Source: Mucilaginibacter pallidiroseus
GTDB lineage: Bacteria > Bacteroidota > Bacteroidia > Sphingobacteriales > Sphingobacteriaceae
DNA length: 64,000 bases
Reading direction: 5' to 3'
Assembly (NCBI RefSeq): GCF_007846085.1
Contig: NZ_VOEJ01000004.1
Location: forward strand, 310,001 to 374,000
Shown: positions 8,251 to 16,604 of the stretch, in pieces
How positions within the stretch are numbered: the first letter of the stretch is position 1
Layout: the number at the start of each line of letters is the position of its first letter
Program-made: the position numbers and the translations under genes
The notes under the pieces: model-generated
The model's input: the letters and a program-made list of their open reading frames with translations, nothing else
The model's database searches: none
Told to the model about the DNA's origin: nothing

Positions 8251-9729
8251 TTACAATACATTTTTCCAGCTAACCAGGTCGCCTATAATACGGTCAAGGT
8301 CGGCAGCGGCAACGCGTTCCTGGGCCATGCTGTCGCGATGGCGTATGGTGACTGTGTTGTCTTCAAGGGTCTGGTGATCAACCGTGATACAGAAAGGCGT
8401 GCCAATGGCATCTTGGCGGCGGTAGCGTTTACCAATAGCATCTTTCTCCTCGTATTGCAGGTTGAAGTTGAGTTTCAACTCATCCATAATCTCACGGGCT
8501 TTTTCAGGTAAACCATCTTTTTTGGTGAGCGGGAAAATAGCCGCTTTAACAGGGGCAAGGCATGGGTGTAGGCGTAGCACAGTACGGCTATCCTGTTTTT
8601 CTTGGGTGCTTAGGTCTTCTTCCTCGTACGCGTTAATCAGCGTAAGCAGGAACATCCTGTCCAGACCTATTGATGTTTCTATAACATATGGGATGTAGTT
8701 ACCGTAAGGCTTGCCTGTTTCAGGGTCAACCTCAGGGTCAAAATACTGCATTTTTTTACGAGAGAATTTCTCGTGTTGGCTCAAATCAAAATCAGTACGG
8801 CTGTGAATACCCTCTACTTCTTTAAAACCAAACGGGAAATTAAATTCGATATCATAAGCAGCATCGGCATAATGCGCGAGTTTGGTATGCTCATGATAGC
8901 GGTATTTTTCTTCGGCAGTGCCAAGGGCAAGGTGCCATTTAAGGCGGGTAGCTTTCCACTTGTCGAACCATTCGCGCTGTGTGCCGGGGCGAACGAAGAA
9001 CTGCATCTCCATTTGCTCAAACTCGCGCATGCGGATAATAAACTGGCGGGCAATAACCTCGTTACGGAAAGCCTTACCAATTTGCGCAATACCGAAAGGA
9101 ATTTTCATCCTGCCCGATTTTTGCACGTTCAAATAGTTTACAAATATACCCTGTGCAGTTTCGGGGCGCAGATAAATAGTTTCAGACTCATCAGCGATGG
9201 CGCCAACTTGCGTGCTGAACATCAGGTTAAACTGGCGCACATCGGTCCAGTTGGCGGTGCCGCTTATAGGGCATTTTATACTTTGTTCGATGATAAGCTC
9301 GCGCAGACGAGGTAAATCCTCCGCTTTAAGCGCGTTGTCCATTGCTAACTGCAATTCTTCAGCTTCGCTGGTTTTGCCTTCCTCGTCAAGTTTTGCAATA
9401 CGGTCTTCAAGCAACTGATCGGCACGGTAGCGTTTTTTGCTGTCCTTGTTGTCAATCATCGGGTCGCTAAAGCCATCAACGTGTCCGCTTGCTTTCCAGA
9501 TGGTTGGGTGCATAAATATGGCCGAATCGATACCGACAATGTTATCGTTCATCTGCACCATGGCTTTCCACCAGTAGGTTTTGATGTTGTTCTTCAACTC
9601 CGAGCCGTTTTGGCCGTAGTCGTACACGGCGCTAAGGCCGTCATATATCTCGCTGCTTTGAAATACAAAACCGTATTCCTTGGCGTGCGATATTACATTT
9701 TTAAATAAATCGTCGGTTTGAGTGCTCAT
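8251..9729 (-). CDS. glyS: glycine--tRNA ligase (class II, single-chain alpha2 type)
   Basis: A 492-residue class II synthetase that charges tRNA-Gly. It begins with the DLFKNVISHAKEYGFVFQSS helix and YDYGQNGSELKNNIK, standard for the eukaryote-like homodimeric GlyRS. Motif 2 is seen in GKAFRNEVIARQ and REFEQMEMQFF, and motif 3 in ETSIGLDRMFL. The anticodon-binding domain closes the protein (RIGDL-type end with CITVDHQTLEDNTVTIRHRD). Length matches the family. The ATG at 9727-9729 follows a perfect TATCTTTG promoter core by only 7 bases, suggesting a leaderless or nearly leaderless mRNA. Own terminator downstream; monocistronic. Confidence 0.97.
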   Translation of the reverse strand: MSTQTDDLFKNVISHAKEYGFVFQSSEIYDGLSAVYDYGQNGSELKNNIKTYWWKAMVQMNDNIVGIDSAIFMHPTIWKASGHVDGFSDPMIDNKDSKKRYRADQLLEDRIAKLDEEGKTSEAEELQLAMDNALKAEDLPRLRELIIEQSIKCPISGTANWTDVRQFNLMFSTQVGAIADESETIYLRPETAQGIFVNYLNVQKSGRMKIPFGIAQIGKAFRNEVIARQFIIRMREFEQMEMQFFVRPGTQREWFDKWKATRLKWHLALGTAEEKYRYHEHTKLAHYADAAYDIEFNFPFGFKEVEGIHSRTDFDLSQHEKFSRKKMQYFDPEVDPETGKPYGNYIPYVIETSIGLDRMFLLTLINAYEEEDLSTQEKQDSRTVLRLHPCLAPVKAAIFPLTKKDGLPEKAREIMDELKLNFNLQYEEKDAIGKRYRRQDAIGTPFCITVDHQTLEDNTVTIRHRDSMAQERVAAADLDRIIGDLVSWKNVL

Positions 9730-9736
9730 AATAGGG

Positions 9737-9744
9737 CAAAGATA
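9737..9744 (-). promoter_or_regulatory. TATCTTTG promoter core of glyS
   Basis: Minus strand reads TATCTTTG, matching TAnnTTTG, 7 bases before the glyS ATG. A TTTA that could serve as the -33 element lies about 20 bases further upstream. The pheT promoter has the same core and the same 7-base spacing. Confidence 0.6.
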
Positions 9745-9809
9745 TATTTTTAGCGCTTAAAGCTTAAAGCACAATGCAAAAAGGTTCTGAGATCAGTTTT
9801 AACATTTTT

Positions 9810-9895
9810 CATCCTGAGTCACGAAGGATCTCATAGCTGCTATGTTTGAGAAATGCATTGTTTATAACAGATTCTTCGCTGCGTTCAGAATGACA
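9810..9895. repeat. interspersed palindromic element, copy 1
   Basis: The left end reads CATCCTGAGTCACGAAGGAT and the right end AGATTCTTCGCTGCGTTCAG followed by AATGACA. The ends are imperfect inverted repeats enclosing about 37 bases of unique sequence. A second copy lies at 20365-20440, better conserved on its left end. Both are intergenic. It has REP/MITE-like properties; no transposase is present in the window. Confidence 0.7.
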
Positions 9896-9986
9896 AGATA
9901 TTATTGGTAGGCAAAGAGAGATCATTTTCATATGATCACATATCTCATTTCCTAAATCTCGCATTTAACCTATAACTTTACGCCTT

Positions 9987-10694
9987 ATGAGTATTAAGGT
10001 AGCGGCATTAACCAAGGTTTACGGGCAGCAAATAGCCGTTGATAACATCAGTTTTGAGGCAGGCAAGGGCGTGTTAGGTTTTTTGGGCCCAAACGGTGCC
10101 GGTAAAAGTACCACAATGAAAATGCTTACCTGCTTTATTCCGCCAACTGATGGCACCGCCACCGTTTGCGGTTTTGACATTGGCACACACCCGCTTGATG
10201 TAAAACGCAATATTGGTTACCTGCCCGAGAGCAACCCTTTATATACAGATATGTATGTAAAGGAGGCGCTTGCTTTTGTGGCCGGCATACACGGCCTGCA
10301 CCAGCCGGCCAAACGCATTGCCGAAGTTATTGAGCTTACCGGCCTTGGCCCCGAACAGCATAAGCAGATCAACGAACTATCTAAAGGATACCGACAGCGT
10401 CTAGGATTGGCGCAGGCAATACTGCACGATCCGCAGGTACTTATACTGGATGAGCCTACATCGGGCCTCGATCCGAATCAATTAATAGGTATAAGGCAGC
10501 TGATAACCGAACTTGGTAAAAAAAAGACAGTTGTGCTATCTACCCATATTATGCAGGAGGTTGAAGCCGTTTGCAACAACGTGGTGATCATCAACAAAGG
10601 CAATATTGTAGCTAATGACACGCTTGGCGCTCTCAAACAGCAGAATAATAACCAGTCTTTGGAAGAAATATTCATCAAGCTTACCAACCAATAA
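9987..10694 (+). CDS. gldA: gliding-motility ABC transporter ATP-binding protein GldA
   Basis: A 235-residue ABC ATPase. Walker A is GPNGAGKST (34-42), the Q-loop region reads GYLPESNPLY with Glu, as is characteristic of GldA, the signature is LSKGYRQR (131-138), Walker B is VLILDEP (151-157), and the switch His is in STHIMQE (His187). In gliding Bacteroidota, GldA forms an ABC transporter with GldF and GldG. The ending SLEEIFIKLTNQ resembles the normal GldA C-terminus, yet the protein is about 60 residues shorter than the usual length near 300, so the linker before that end seems shortened. The GldF-GldG gene lies 1.5 kb downstream, separated by two barrel genes. TAACTTTA lies 6 bases before the ATG. 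Confidence 0.85.
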   Translation: MSIKVAALTKVYGQQIAVDNISFEAGKGVLGFLGPNGAGKSTTMKMLTCFIPPTDGTATVCGFDIGTHPLDVKRNIGYLPESNPLYTDMYVKEALAFVAGIHGLHQPAKRIAEVIELTGLGPEQHKQINELSKGYRQRLGLAQAILHDPQVLILDEPTSGLDPNQLIGIRQLITELGKKKTVVLSTHIMQEVEAVCNNVVIINKGNIVANDTLGALKQQNNNQSLEEIFIKLTNQ

Positions 10695-10776
10695 TTAATA
10701 TTTTTTCAAAAACCTTTTTAATAGATGGTTGTCTGTAGATGCAGAAAATGCATTTGCTTATTTATTTATTAAAATC

Positions 10777-11280
10777 ATGAAAAAAGTATTACTTCTTTTA
10801 GCCGTTATCAGCGGCTTGTCGATCAGTTCTCACGCACAGTCTCGCAGAGCTTCAAAAGGAATTTGGAGCATTGGTGCAGAAGTTGGCCTTCCGGTTGGCG
10901 ACGCATCTGATTTTTACAGCACTGTGCTTGGTGCCTCATTAAAGTATGATATCCCTGTAGCGCAGTCTACATTCTTCAACGTTTCTGCAGGTTATAATGC
11001 CTTTATGTTGAAAGACCGTTTCAAAAACAGATTTACAAAATCATACGGTGCTATACCGTTGAAAGCAGGGTTAAAATACTATGCAGATCAGCGTTTCTTT
11101 ATTGAAGGCCAGTTGGGTGCTGCTTTTGGTACTAACGATGGTGCAGGTACATCATTCGTTTATGCACCTGGTGTTGGTTATACCTTTGCAGGTGGCATAG
11201 AAGCAGGCTTACGTTACGAGGCTTGGTCAAACAACGGCACGCTTGGTCAGTTGGGCCTGCGTGTTGCAGTCAATTTCTAA
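10777..11280 (+). CDS. outer-membrane beta-barrel protein, paralogue A
   Basis: A 167-residue protein from the ATG at 10777, chosen because it opens a standard signal peptide (MKKVLLLLAVISGLSISSHA, cleaved before QSRR). The upstream in-frame extension from 10729 lacks signal features. The mature part alternates short amphipathic strands (GLRYEAWSNNGTLGQLGLRV) and ends in the terminal Phe (VAVNF) used for barrel assembly. It is a small eight-strand-type barrel of unknown role. The next gene is a clear paralogue sharing KWNIG/IWSIG, ASLKYDIPVA and TSFVYAPGVGYTF. It has its own terminator. Confidence 0.75.
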   Translation: MKKVLLLLAVISGLSISSHAQSRRASKGIWSIGAEVGLPVGDASDFYSTVLGASLKYDIPVAQSTFFNVSAGYNAFMLKDRFKNRFTKSYGAIPLKAGLKYYADQRFFIEGQLGAAFGTNDGAGTSFVYAPGVGYTFAGGIEAGLRYEAWSNNGTLGQLGLRVAVNF

Positions 11281-11302
11281 GCATTATCTTATTGATATTA
11301 AG

Positions 11303-11332
11303 GCCCGGCAGTTACTGTCGGGCTTTTTTTTT
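11303..11332 (+). terminator. intrinsic terminator after barrel gene A
   Basis: Stem GCCCG / CGGGC, extended by a few imperfect pairs, followed by nine Ts, 22 bases after the stop codon. Confidence 0.8.
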
Positions 11333-11423
11333 GAAAAAAATGTAACGTTTTGTAACAATGCGAGTCTATTACAACAATTCGTCATACAACCGTGGCGAAA
11401 CACTTAAACTTATACAATTAAAA

Positions 11424-11945
11424 ATGAAAAGAGTACTACTTTTATTAACCGTAATATGCGGTTTCTCAATGGGTGCATTCGCACAATCTGGTTCACGTAC
11501 AGGCAAATGGAACATTGGTTTAGAACCAGCGTTACCTCTTGGTAATCTAAAGTCCGTTTATTCGTTTGCACTTGGTGCTTCGGTTAAATATGAACTACCC
11601 GTTGCTTCATCAACTTTTATAACCTTTAGTGCCGATTATCAACGCTTTTTTATTAAAAGTGATCTTAAAGATGCCCTCAATTCTGTAGGTATTGATAAAT
11701 CAGGTGTTGGTATAATACCGGTTAAGGTGGGTGTAAAAACTTATTTTGATCAAGGCTTTTTTGCAGAAGCTCAAGTTGGTGCAGGTTTTTCAACTGAAGA
11801 AGGAGGTAGTACCTCTTTTGTATACGCTCCTGGAATAGGTTATACTTTTACCAGTGGCTTTGAAGCAGGTTTAAAATACCAGGGCTATTCAAGTGACGGA
11901 GCAAACGATGGCGTTTTAGCTTTAAGACTTGCATACAGGTTTTAA
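11424..11945 (+). CDS. outer-membrane beta-barrel protein, paralogue B
   Basis: A 173-residue secreted barrel protein begun at the ATG at 11424, which opens the signal peptide MKRVLLLLTVICGFSMGAFA. The frame is open further upstream to 11358, but that part has no signal character. It matches paralogue A through the whole length (ALGASVKYELPVASSTF, FVYAPGIGYTFTSGFEAGLKY) and ends with a terminal aromatic residue (LAYRF). The two probably arose by tandem duplication between gldA and the GldFG gene. Each has its own terminator, so expression is likely separate. Function unknown. Confidence 0.75.
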   Translation: MKRVLLLLTVICGFSMGAFAQSGSRTGKWNIGLEPALPLGNLKSVYSFALGASVKYELPVASSTFITFSADYQRFFIKSDLKDALNSVGIDKSGVGIIPVKVGVKTYFDQGFFAEAQVGAGFSTEEGGSTSFVYAPGIGYTFTSGFEAGLKYQGYSSDGANDGVLALRLAYRF

Positions 11946-11965
11946 TTTGAACCGTTAATGTAATC

Positions 11966-11997
11966 AAAGGCCCCTGTTCAAGGGGCCTTTTTTGTTT
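11966..11997 (+). terminator. intrinsic terminator after barrel gene B
   Basis: A perfect 10-bp stem AAAGGCCCCT / AGGGGCCTTT with a GTTCA-type loop, then TTTGTTTT. It starts 21 bases after the stop codon. Confidence 0.85.
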
Positions 11998-12162
11998 TGA
12001 AAGGTCGGGTCCGCTTGATTAGCAGTACCCACTATGATTTATGACCTCGTCTTATTAACACACCGATATTTCTTAAAACTCCGCCGGTGCGCTTTTTAAA
12101 AGGGCATTATTTAAAAGCGCATAAGTTTGTAACTTTACTGCTTCCTAATAGCTGAATATACT

Positions 12163-14574
12163 GTGCTGTCTATCCTTAAAAAAGAAATAACAACCTATTT
12201 AAGCTCAATGGTGGCATATGTTACCATTGTTGTGTTTTTACTGGTACTTGGTTTGCTACTTTGGGTTTTCCCTGATACCAGTATCCTGGCATACGGTTAC
12301 GCCGGCCTGGAAAGTTTATTTAGCACTGCGCCTTATCTTTTTATGTTTTTGGTGCCTGCCATAACCATGCGCACTCTTGCCGAAGAACGCCGCGAGGGCA
12401 CTTTCGAGTTGTTGCTTACCCGCCCGCTCACCGCTTTTCAAATTGTGATGGGTAAATACCTGGCAGGGGTACTCATTGTGCTATTTGCGTTATTGCCTAC
12501 AATTATTTACTACATTTCTGTTTACCTGTTGGGCGCACCGCAGGGTAATATCGATACAGGTGCCGTAATTGGTTCATATATCGGCTTGTTTTTATTGGGC
12601 GCTGTATTTACGGCAATAGGACTATTTGCTTCATCGGTAACCAAGAACCAGGTAATATCATTTACCATAGCCGTATTTTTGTGCTTCTTCTTTTATAGTG
12701 GGTTCGGCTCATTAGGCGGTTTGCTATCCTTACAAAATATCGGACTGGGCAGCCTGGGCATTGTAGAGCACTACGAGTCGGTGAGCCGTGGTGTTTTAGA
12801 TACGCGCGACCTGATCTACTTCCTGATGCTGGCCGCATTATTTTTATGGCTTACGCTGTTATCGCTACATAAGCAAACCGGCCGAAAGTTTATTAATACC
12901 GTTTTTTTAAGCGTATTGGGTATCATTTTTTCGGTAAGTATTTTAACAGTATTCTCAAATAAATTCTTTACCCGCTTCGATTTTACCAAGGAGAAACGCT
13001 TTACCATATCACCCATCAGCCGTAAGTTATTAGATAGTGTTAGTGAACCGGTAAACGTGGTGATTTATTTGGAAGGTGATAATTTTCCGGGTGGGATGAA
13101 ACGCCTGCAGACATCTGTGCGTGATATGCTCAGCGATTTGCAAGCCTACAGCAACGGGCACATGAGCTACCAGTTTACAGATCCCTTGAAAGATATTTCG
13201 CAAGATGAGCAGAAAGCCGCCTATGAAAATCTTGCAGCAAAGGGTATTGAGGGGCAAAGCCTGAGCGTAAAAACGGATGATGGTGTATCACAAAAGGTGA
13301 TCTTCCCTTTTGCATTGGTAACCTACGGCGGCAGAAGCATACCGGTTAAATTATTGCAAACGCAAAGTTCAATGGGCCTCTCGCCCGATGAAGTACTCAA
13401 TAATTCTATTCAAAACCTGGAGTATGCCTTTACGTCAACCATAAAAAAATTGGTAAGCGGTGGCAAGCAGCGTATAGGCTTTACCGAAGGGCATGGCGAA
13501 CTTACAGATCTGCAGCTGAACGATGCAATGCAATCTTTAAGTGACGGCTTCCTGGTAGGCCGGGTTGATTTAAACACCATTGCGGCGGATAGCCTGCAAA
13601 AGGTAAGCCTGCTTATAATACCAAAGCCCGACAAGGCTTTTACAGAGGTACAAAAGTTTAAAATAGACCAATACCTGATGCGCGGCGGGCGCATACTTTG
13701 GGCCATTGACCAGGTAAACGCCGAAATGGACAGCCTGCGCGGCAAGGGCAACCAACAATTGGCTTTCCCCAAGCAGCTAAACCTGGACGACCAGTTGTTT
13801 AGCTACGGTATACGCATAAACTACGACCTGATTGCCGACCTTAATTGCGGTGAAATACCTGTTACCACTGGCGATGTAGGTGGGCAGCCGCAAATACAGT
13901 TGTTAAGGTGGCTGTTTTACCCTGTGTATCTGCCAACTTCAACGCACCCCGTGGTAAGAAACCTGGATGGTATCATAAGCCAGTTTGCCAATACAATTGA
14001 TGTGCTGGATACGCGAGGTGTAAATAAAACAGTATTACTGGCTTCGTCGCCTTTTAACAAGAGTTTAAAGGCACCGCACATGCTTTCGTTACAGGCGTTG
14101 CAGCAGGAGCCCGATCCTAAAGAGTTTCAAAGCACGCCCAAAATTACCGGTGTGTTGCTGGAAGGGCAGTTTACATCAGCATTCCGTAACAGGCCCGTGC
14201 CAGAAGGGATAGAACAAAACACCCAAACCATACAGCAAAGCAAGCCTGCCAAAATGATTGTGTTGAGCGATGGCGATATTTTGCGCAACCAGGTAGGTAC
14301 AGATAACTCGCCTTATCCTTTGGGATACGATAGATATAGTCGCCAAACCTACGGCAACAAGAACCTGCTGCTCAACATTGCCGATTACATGACCGACGAC
14401 TCGGGGCTAATTTCACTGCGATCAAAAGAGATAAAAATACGCCTGCTGGACCGTGCCCGTATACGCCAGGAAAAGCTGATGTGGCAGCTTATAAATACGG
14501 TTGTGCCAATTGCAATTGTGTTAATATTTGCTATTTTTCAACATTATATGCGCAGGCGAAAGTATGCCCGCTAA
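12163..14574 (+). CDS. GldF-GldG fusion, gliding-motility ABC permease/substrate-side protein
   Basis: One 803-residue frame contains two normally separate proteins. Residues 1-235 are a GldF-type ABC-2 permease: six helices, the cytoplasmic motif TMRTLAEERREGTFELLLTR and VMGKYLAG. From about 240 the protein is GldG-like: a membrane anchor (FINTVFLSVLGIIFSVSILT), a large periplasmic DUF4350/GldG domain with NVVIYLEGDNFPGG and IGFTEGHGEL, and a closing helix near 772-795 before the basic tail MRRRKYAR. The frame opens with GTG. With GldA it would form a complete exporter; its cargo in gliding species is not established. TAACTTTAC at about 12130 is a possible promoter. dnaN starts 37 bases downstream. 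Confidence 0.85.
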   Translation: MLSILKKEITTYLSSMVAYVTIVVFLLVLGLLLWVFPDTSILAYGYAGLESLFSTAPYLFMFLVPAITMRTLAEERREGTFELLLTRPLTAFQIVMGKYLAGVLIVLFALLPTIIYYISVYLLGAPQGNIDTGAVIGSYIGLFLLGAVFTAIGLFASSVTKNQVISFTIAVFLCFFFYSGFGSLGGLLSLQNIGLGSLGIVEHYESVSRGVLDTRDLIYFLMLAALFLWLTLLSLHKQTGRKFINTVFLSVLGIIFSVSILTVFSNKFFTRFDFTKEKRFTISPISRKLLDSVSEPVNVVIYLEGDNFPGGMKRLQTSVRDMLSDLQAYSNGHMSYQFTDPLKDISQDEQKAAYENLAAKGIEGQSLSVKTDDGVSQKVIFPFALVTYGGRSIPVKLLQTQSSMGLSPDEVLNNSIQNLEYAFTSTIKKLVSGGKQRIGFTEGHGELTDLQLNDAMQSLSDGFLVGRVDLNTIAADSLQKVSLLIIPKPDKAFTEVQKFKIDQYLMRGGRILWAIDQVNAEMDSLRGKGNQQLAFPKQLNLDDQLFSYGIRINYDLIADLNCGEIPVTTGDVGGQPQIQLLRWLFYPVYLPTSTHPVVRNLDGIISQFANTIDVLDTRGVNKTVLLASSPFNKSLKAPHMLSLQALQQEPDPKEFQSTPKITGVLLEGQFTSAFRNRPVPEGIEQNTQTIQQSKPAKMIVLSDGDILRNQVGTDNSPYPLGYDRYSRQTYGNKNLLLNIADYMTDDSGLISLRSKEIKIRLLDRARIRQEKLMWQLINTVVPIAIVLIFAIFQHYMRRRKYAR

Positions 14575-14580
14575 ATTTTA

Positions 14581-14588
14581 TACTTTTG
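14581..14588 (+). promoter_or_regulatory. TACTTTTG promoter core of dnaN
   Basis: Exact TAnnTTTG match, 23 bases before the dnaN ATG and just after the GldFG stop. No good TTTG is seen at -33, so support is moderate. Confidence 0.4.
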
Positions 14589-14611
14589 GTAGATAAACGT
14601 TAATTATTACT

Positions 14612-15736
14612 ATGAGATTTATAGTTTCCACATCAACATTGCTAAAGCAACTGCAATCTGTAAGCGGTGCGTTGAGCAACAGCACTGTTTTGCCCATACT
14701 GGAAAACTTTTTGTTCGAGATAAAAGAGGGGAACTTAACTATTTCTGCTACCGATTTGCAAACCAGCATGACCACATCGCTGGCGGTTGAAGCAAAAGAA
14801 AATGGCCGTATAGCTATCCCTTCGCGCATATTATTAGATACCTTAAAATCACTACCGGAGCAGCCTGTTGCTTTTTCGGTTGATGATAAAACCTTTGCCA
14901 TTGAAATAAGCGCCGGAGATGGTAAATATAAATTGAGCGGCGAAAACGGCGAGGACTTCCCCAAGATCCCGGTTGTGGAAAACGCGTCATCAGTAAACTT
15001 GCCTGCATCTGTATTGGGCGAGGCCATCACCAAAACTATATTTGCGGTAAGTAACGATGAGTTGCGCCCTGCCATGACAGGTGTTTATTGCCAGCTAAGC
15101 AGCCAGCACTTAACATTTGTAGCAACTGATGCGCACAAGTTGGTACGTTACCGTCGCCTGGATGCAAAGGCTGATAGCACCACGGCTTTCATCCTGCCTA
15201 AAAAGGCACTTACGTTGTTAAAGTCGGCCCTGCCGTCTGATGATGTAAACGTGTCTGTAGAATACAACAACACAAGCGCATTTTTTAAATTTGGCAACAT
15301 TAATCTTGTTTGCCGTTTAATTGACGAACGCTACCCTGATTACGAAGCGGTAATACCTAAAGAGAATCCTAACAAACTGGCTATTGATCGTTTATCGTTC
15401 CTTGGCTCGCTTAACCGTGTGGCTATTTATGCCAACAAAACCACTCACCAGGTAAGGTTGAAAATAAGCGGCAGCGAACTGAATATATCATCAGAGGATA
15501 TTGACTTTGCCAACGAGGCGCATGAGCGTTTAAGCTGCCAGTACGAAGGCGAGGACCTGGAAATTGGTTTCAATGCACGTTTCCTGATAGAAATGCTTAA
15601 AAACCTGAGTTGCGAAGAGGTATCGTTAGAAATGTCGACTCCTAACCGTGCAGGTTTATTACTGCCACAAGGCGGCGACGAAAACGAAGACGTATTGATG
15701 CTGGTAATGCCGGTTATGCTAAATAGTTATGCGTAG
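14612..15736 (+). CDS. dnaN: DNA polymerase III subunit beta (sliding clamp)
   Basis: A 374-residue DnaN protein, the dimeric ring that tethers replicative polymerase to DNA. It shows three successive clamp domains: residues 1-120 open with MRFIVSTSTLLKQLQSVSGA and NSTVLPILENFLFEI; the middle domain has LRPAMTGVYCQL and FVATDAHKLVRYR; the last includes DERYPDYEAVIP and ends LVMPVMLNSYA, as is typical. Length is normal. It is not beside dnaA or gyrB in this window; its neighbours are gld genes, so the classic origin-linked order is absent here. Confidence 0.97.
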   Translation: MRFIVSTSTLLKQLQSVSGALSNSTVLPILENFLFEIKEGNLTISATDLQTSMTTSLAVEAKENGRIAIPSRILLDTLKSLPEQPVAFSVDDKTFAIEISAGDGKYKLSGENGEDFPKIPVVENASSVNLPASVLGEAITKTIFAVSNDELRPAMTGVYCQLSSQHLTFVATDAHKLVRYRRLDAKADSTTAFILPKKALTLLKSALPSDDVNVSVEYNNTSAFFKFGNINLVCRLIDERYPDYEAVIPKENPNKLAIDRLSFLGSLNRVAIYANKTTHQVRLKISGSELNISSEDIDFANEAHERLSCQYEGEDLEIGFNARFLIEMLKNLSCEEVSLEMSTPNRAGLLLPQGGDENEDVLMLVMPVMLNSYA

Positions 15737-15739
15737 GTT

Positions 15740-15775
15740 AGAGATTAGTTATTGGTGAGTGGTTGAGCAGTGATT
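15740..15775. repeat. low-complexity spacer after dnaN
   Basis: Words such as GATTAGTTATTGGTGAG and GTGGTTGAGCAGTGATTG recur in a loose order. A partly complementary tract (ACTGATAACAACTAACTAA) follows at 15801. It resembles the spacer at 23512-23585. Confidence 0.4.
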
Positions 15776-15829
15776 GTTTTTGCCATTATTAAAACCATTA
15801 ACTGATAACAACTAACTAATGTCAACACA

Positions 15830-15863
15830 AAAAAAGTCCGGCACTTGCGCCGGACTTTTTTTG
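15830..15863. terminator. strong terminator after dnaN
   Basis: A 12-bp stem AAAAAGTCCGGC / GCCGGACTTTTT with an ACTTGC loop and T/A runs on both sides, so it could stop transcription in either direction. It follows dnaN by about 95 bases and precedes the DUF4397 genes. Confidence 0.85.
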
Positions 15864-15920
15864 TGCCCCCGGATAACAAATCTTATAATTGCACAGTTAT
15901 ATAGCATCTGCCCATAAAAT

Positions 15921-16604
15921 ATGTTAAACAGATCCACTTTGTTTCTTTCGTTGCTTGTAATAGCGGTGCTGGCCTCTTGCAAAAAAGATGGCGACGACTC
16001 GCTAGTTACCATTCCTACAGGGGCCAGGCTGAATGTTATTAACGCAACTAATGATACGCTGAATTATTATTTGAACGGAACAAGGATAAACAATACATCA
16101 AGCCTTTATCCATTGGGTACATCCGGCTATATTCTTTCTGCCGTAGGCGAAAACAATTATCAATTCAAAAAATTCCGTAATGCTGCTGCTTTATTCAGCC
16201 TGCCGCTTGCGCTTGATTCGGGCCGTGTGTACTCACTGTTCGTCACCGGGCAATCGGCAGAGAGTACCATTTTAACTGCCGATACGCTTGCCCCTGCAGT
16301 TCCAGACAACCTAAATCGTCCACGGGTACGTTTTGTAAATACCTCGCCGCAGGCGGGCAACCTTGATGTGCTGGTTGGCGACACGGTTAACTTTAAAGTG
16401 AGAGCCTTTAAATCTGTCTCGGTATTTTTACCTGTAAATCCGGGAAATAAACGTGTACGCATTTACAAGAGCGGAACGGGTGCATTGTTATCAGACGAAA
16501 TACGGGTTTTAAACAACAGCCGCGTTTATACTTTATTTAGCAAAGGCACACCGGGCAGTGCCGGTAATAATGCGTTTGCAACAGGCTTAGTAATTAACCA
16601 ATAA
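15921..16604 (+). CDS. DUF4397 lipoprotein, first of a tandem pair
   Basis: A 227-residue lipoprotein. The signal MLNRSTLFLSLLVIAVLASC has a lipobox ending at Cys20, followed by KKDGDD; after cleavage the acidic residues favour surface export in Bacteroidota. The mature part has DUF4397 features: an N-terminal strand ARLNVINATNDTLNYYLNGT, a central repeat PRVRFVNTSPQAGNLDVLVG and a C-terminal VRIYKSGTGALLSDEI, suggesting two beta-sandwich halves. Function is unknown; an extracellular adhesive or binding role is only a guess. Its TAA is directly followed by the ATG of the second DUF4397 gene. Confidence 0.85.
   Translation: MLNRSTLFLSLLVIAVLASCKKDGDDSLVTIPTGARLNVINATNDTLNYYLNGTRINNTSSLYPLGTSGYILSAVGENNYQFKKFRNAAALFSLPLALDSGRVYSLFVTGQSAESTILTADTLAPAVPDNLNRPRVRFVNTSPQAGNLDVLVGDTVNFKVRAFKSVSVFLPVNPGNKRVRIYKSGTGALLSDEIRVLNNSRVYTLFSKGTPGSAGNNAFATGLVINQ

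Noticed and set aside
8773-9315. Plus-strand open frame of 180 codons opposite glyS
   Set aside because: Mirror of a well-conserved synthetase; the translation shows no domain or normal codon pattern.
14612-15736. Replication origin next to dnaN
   Set aside because: No dnaA, DnaA-box cluster or AT-rich unwinding region was visible, and the neighbours are gld genes.
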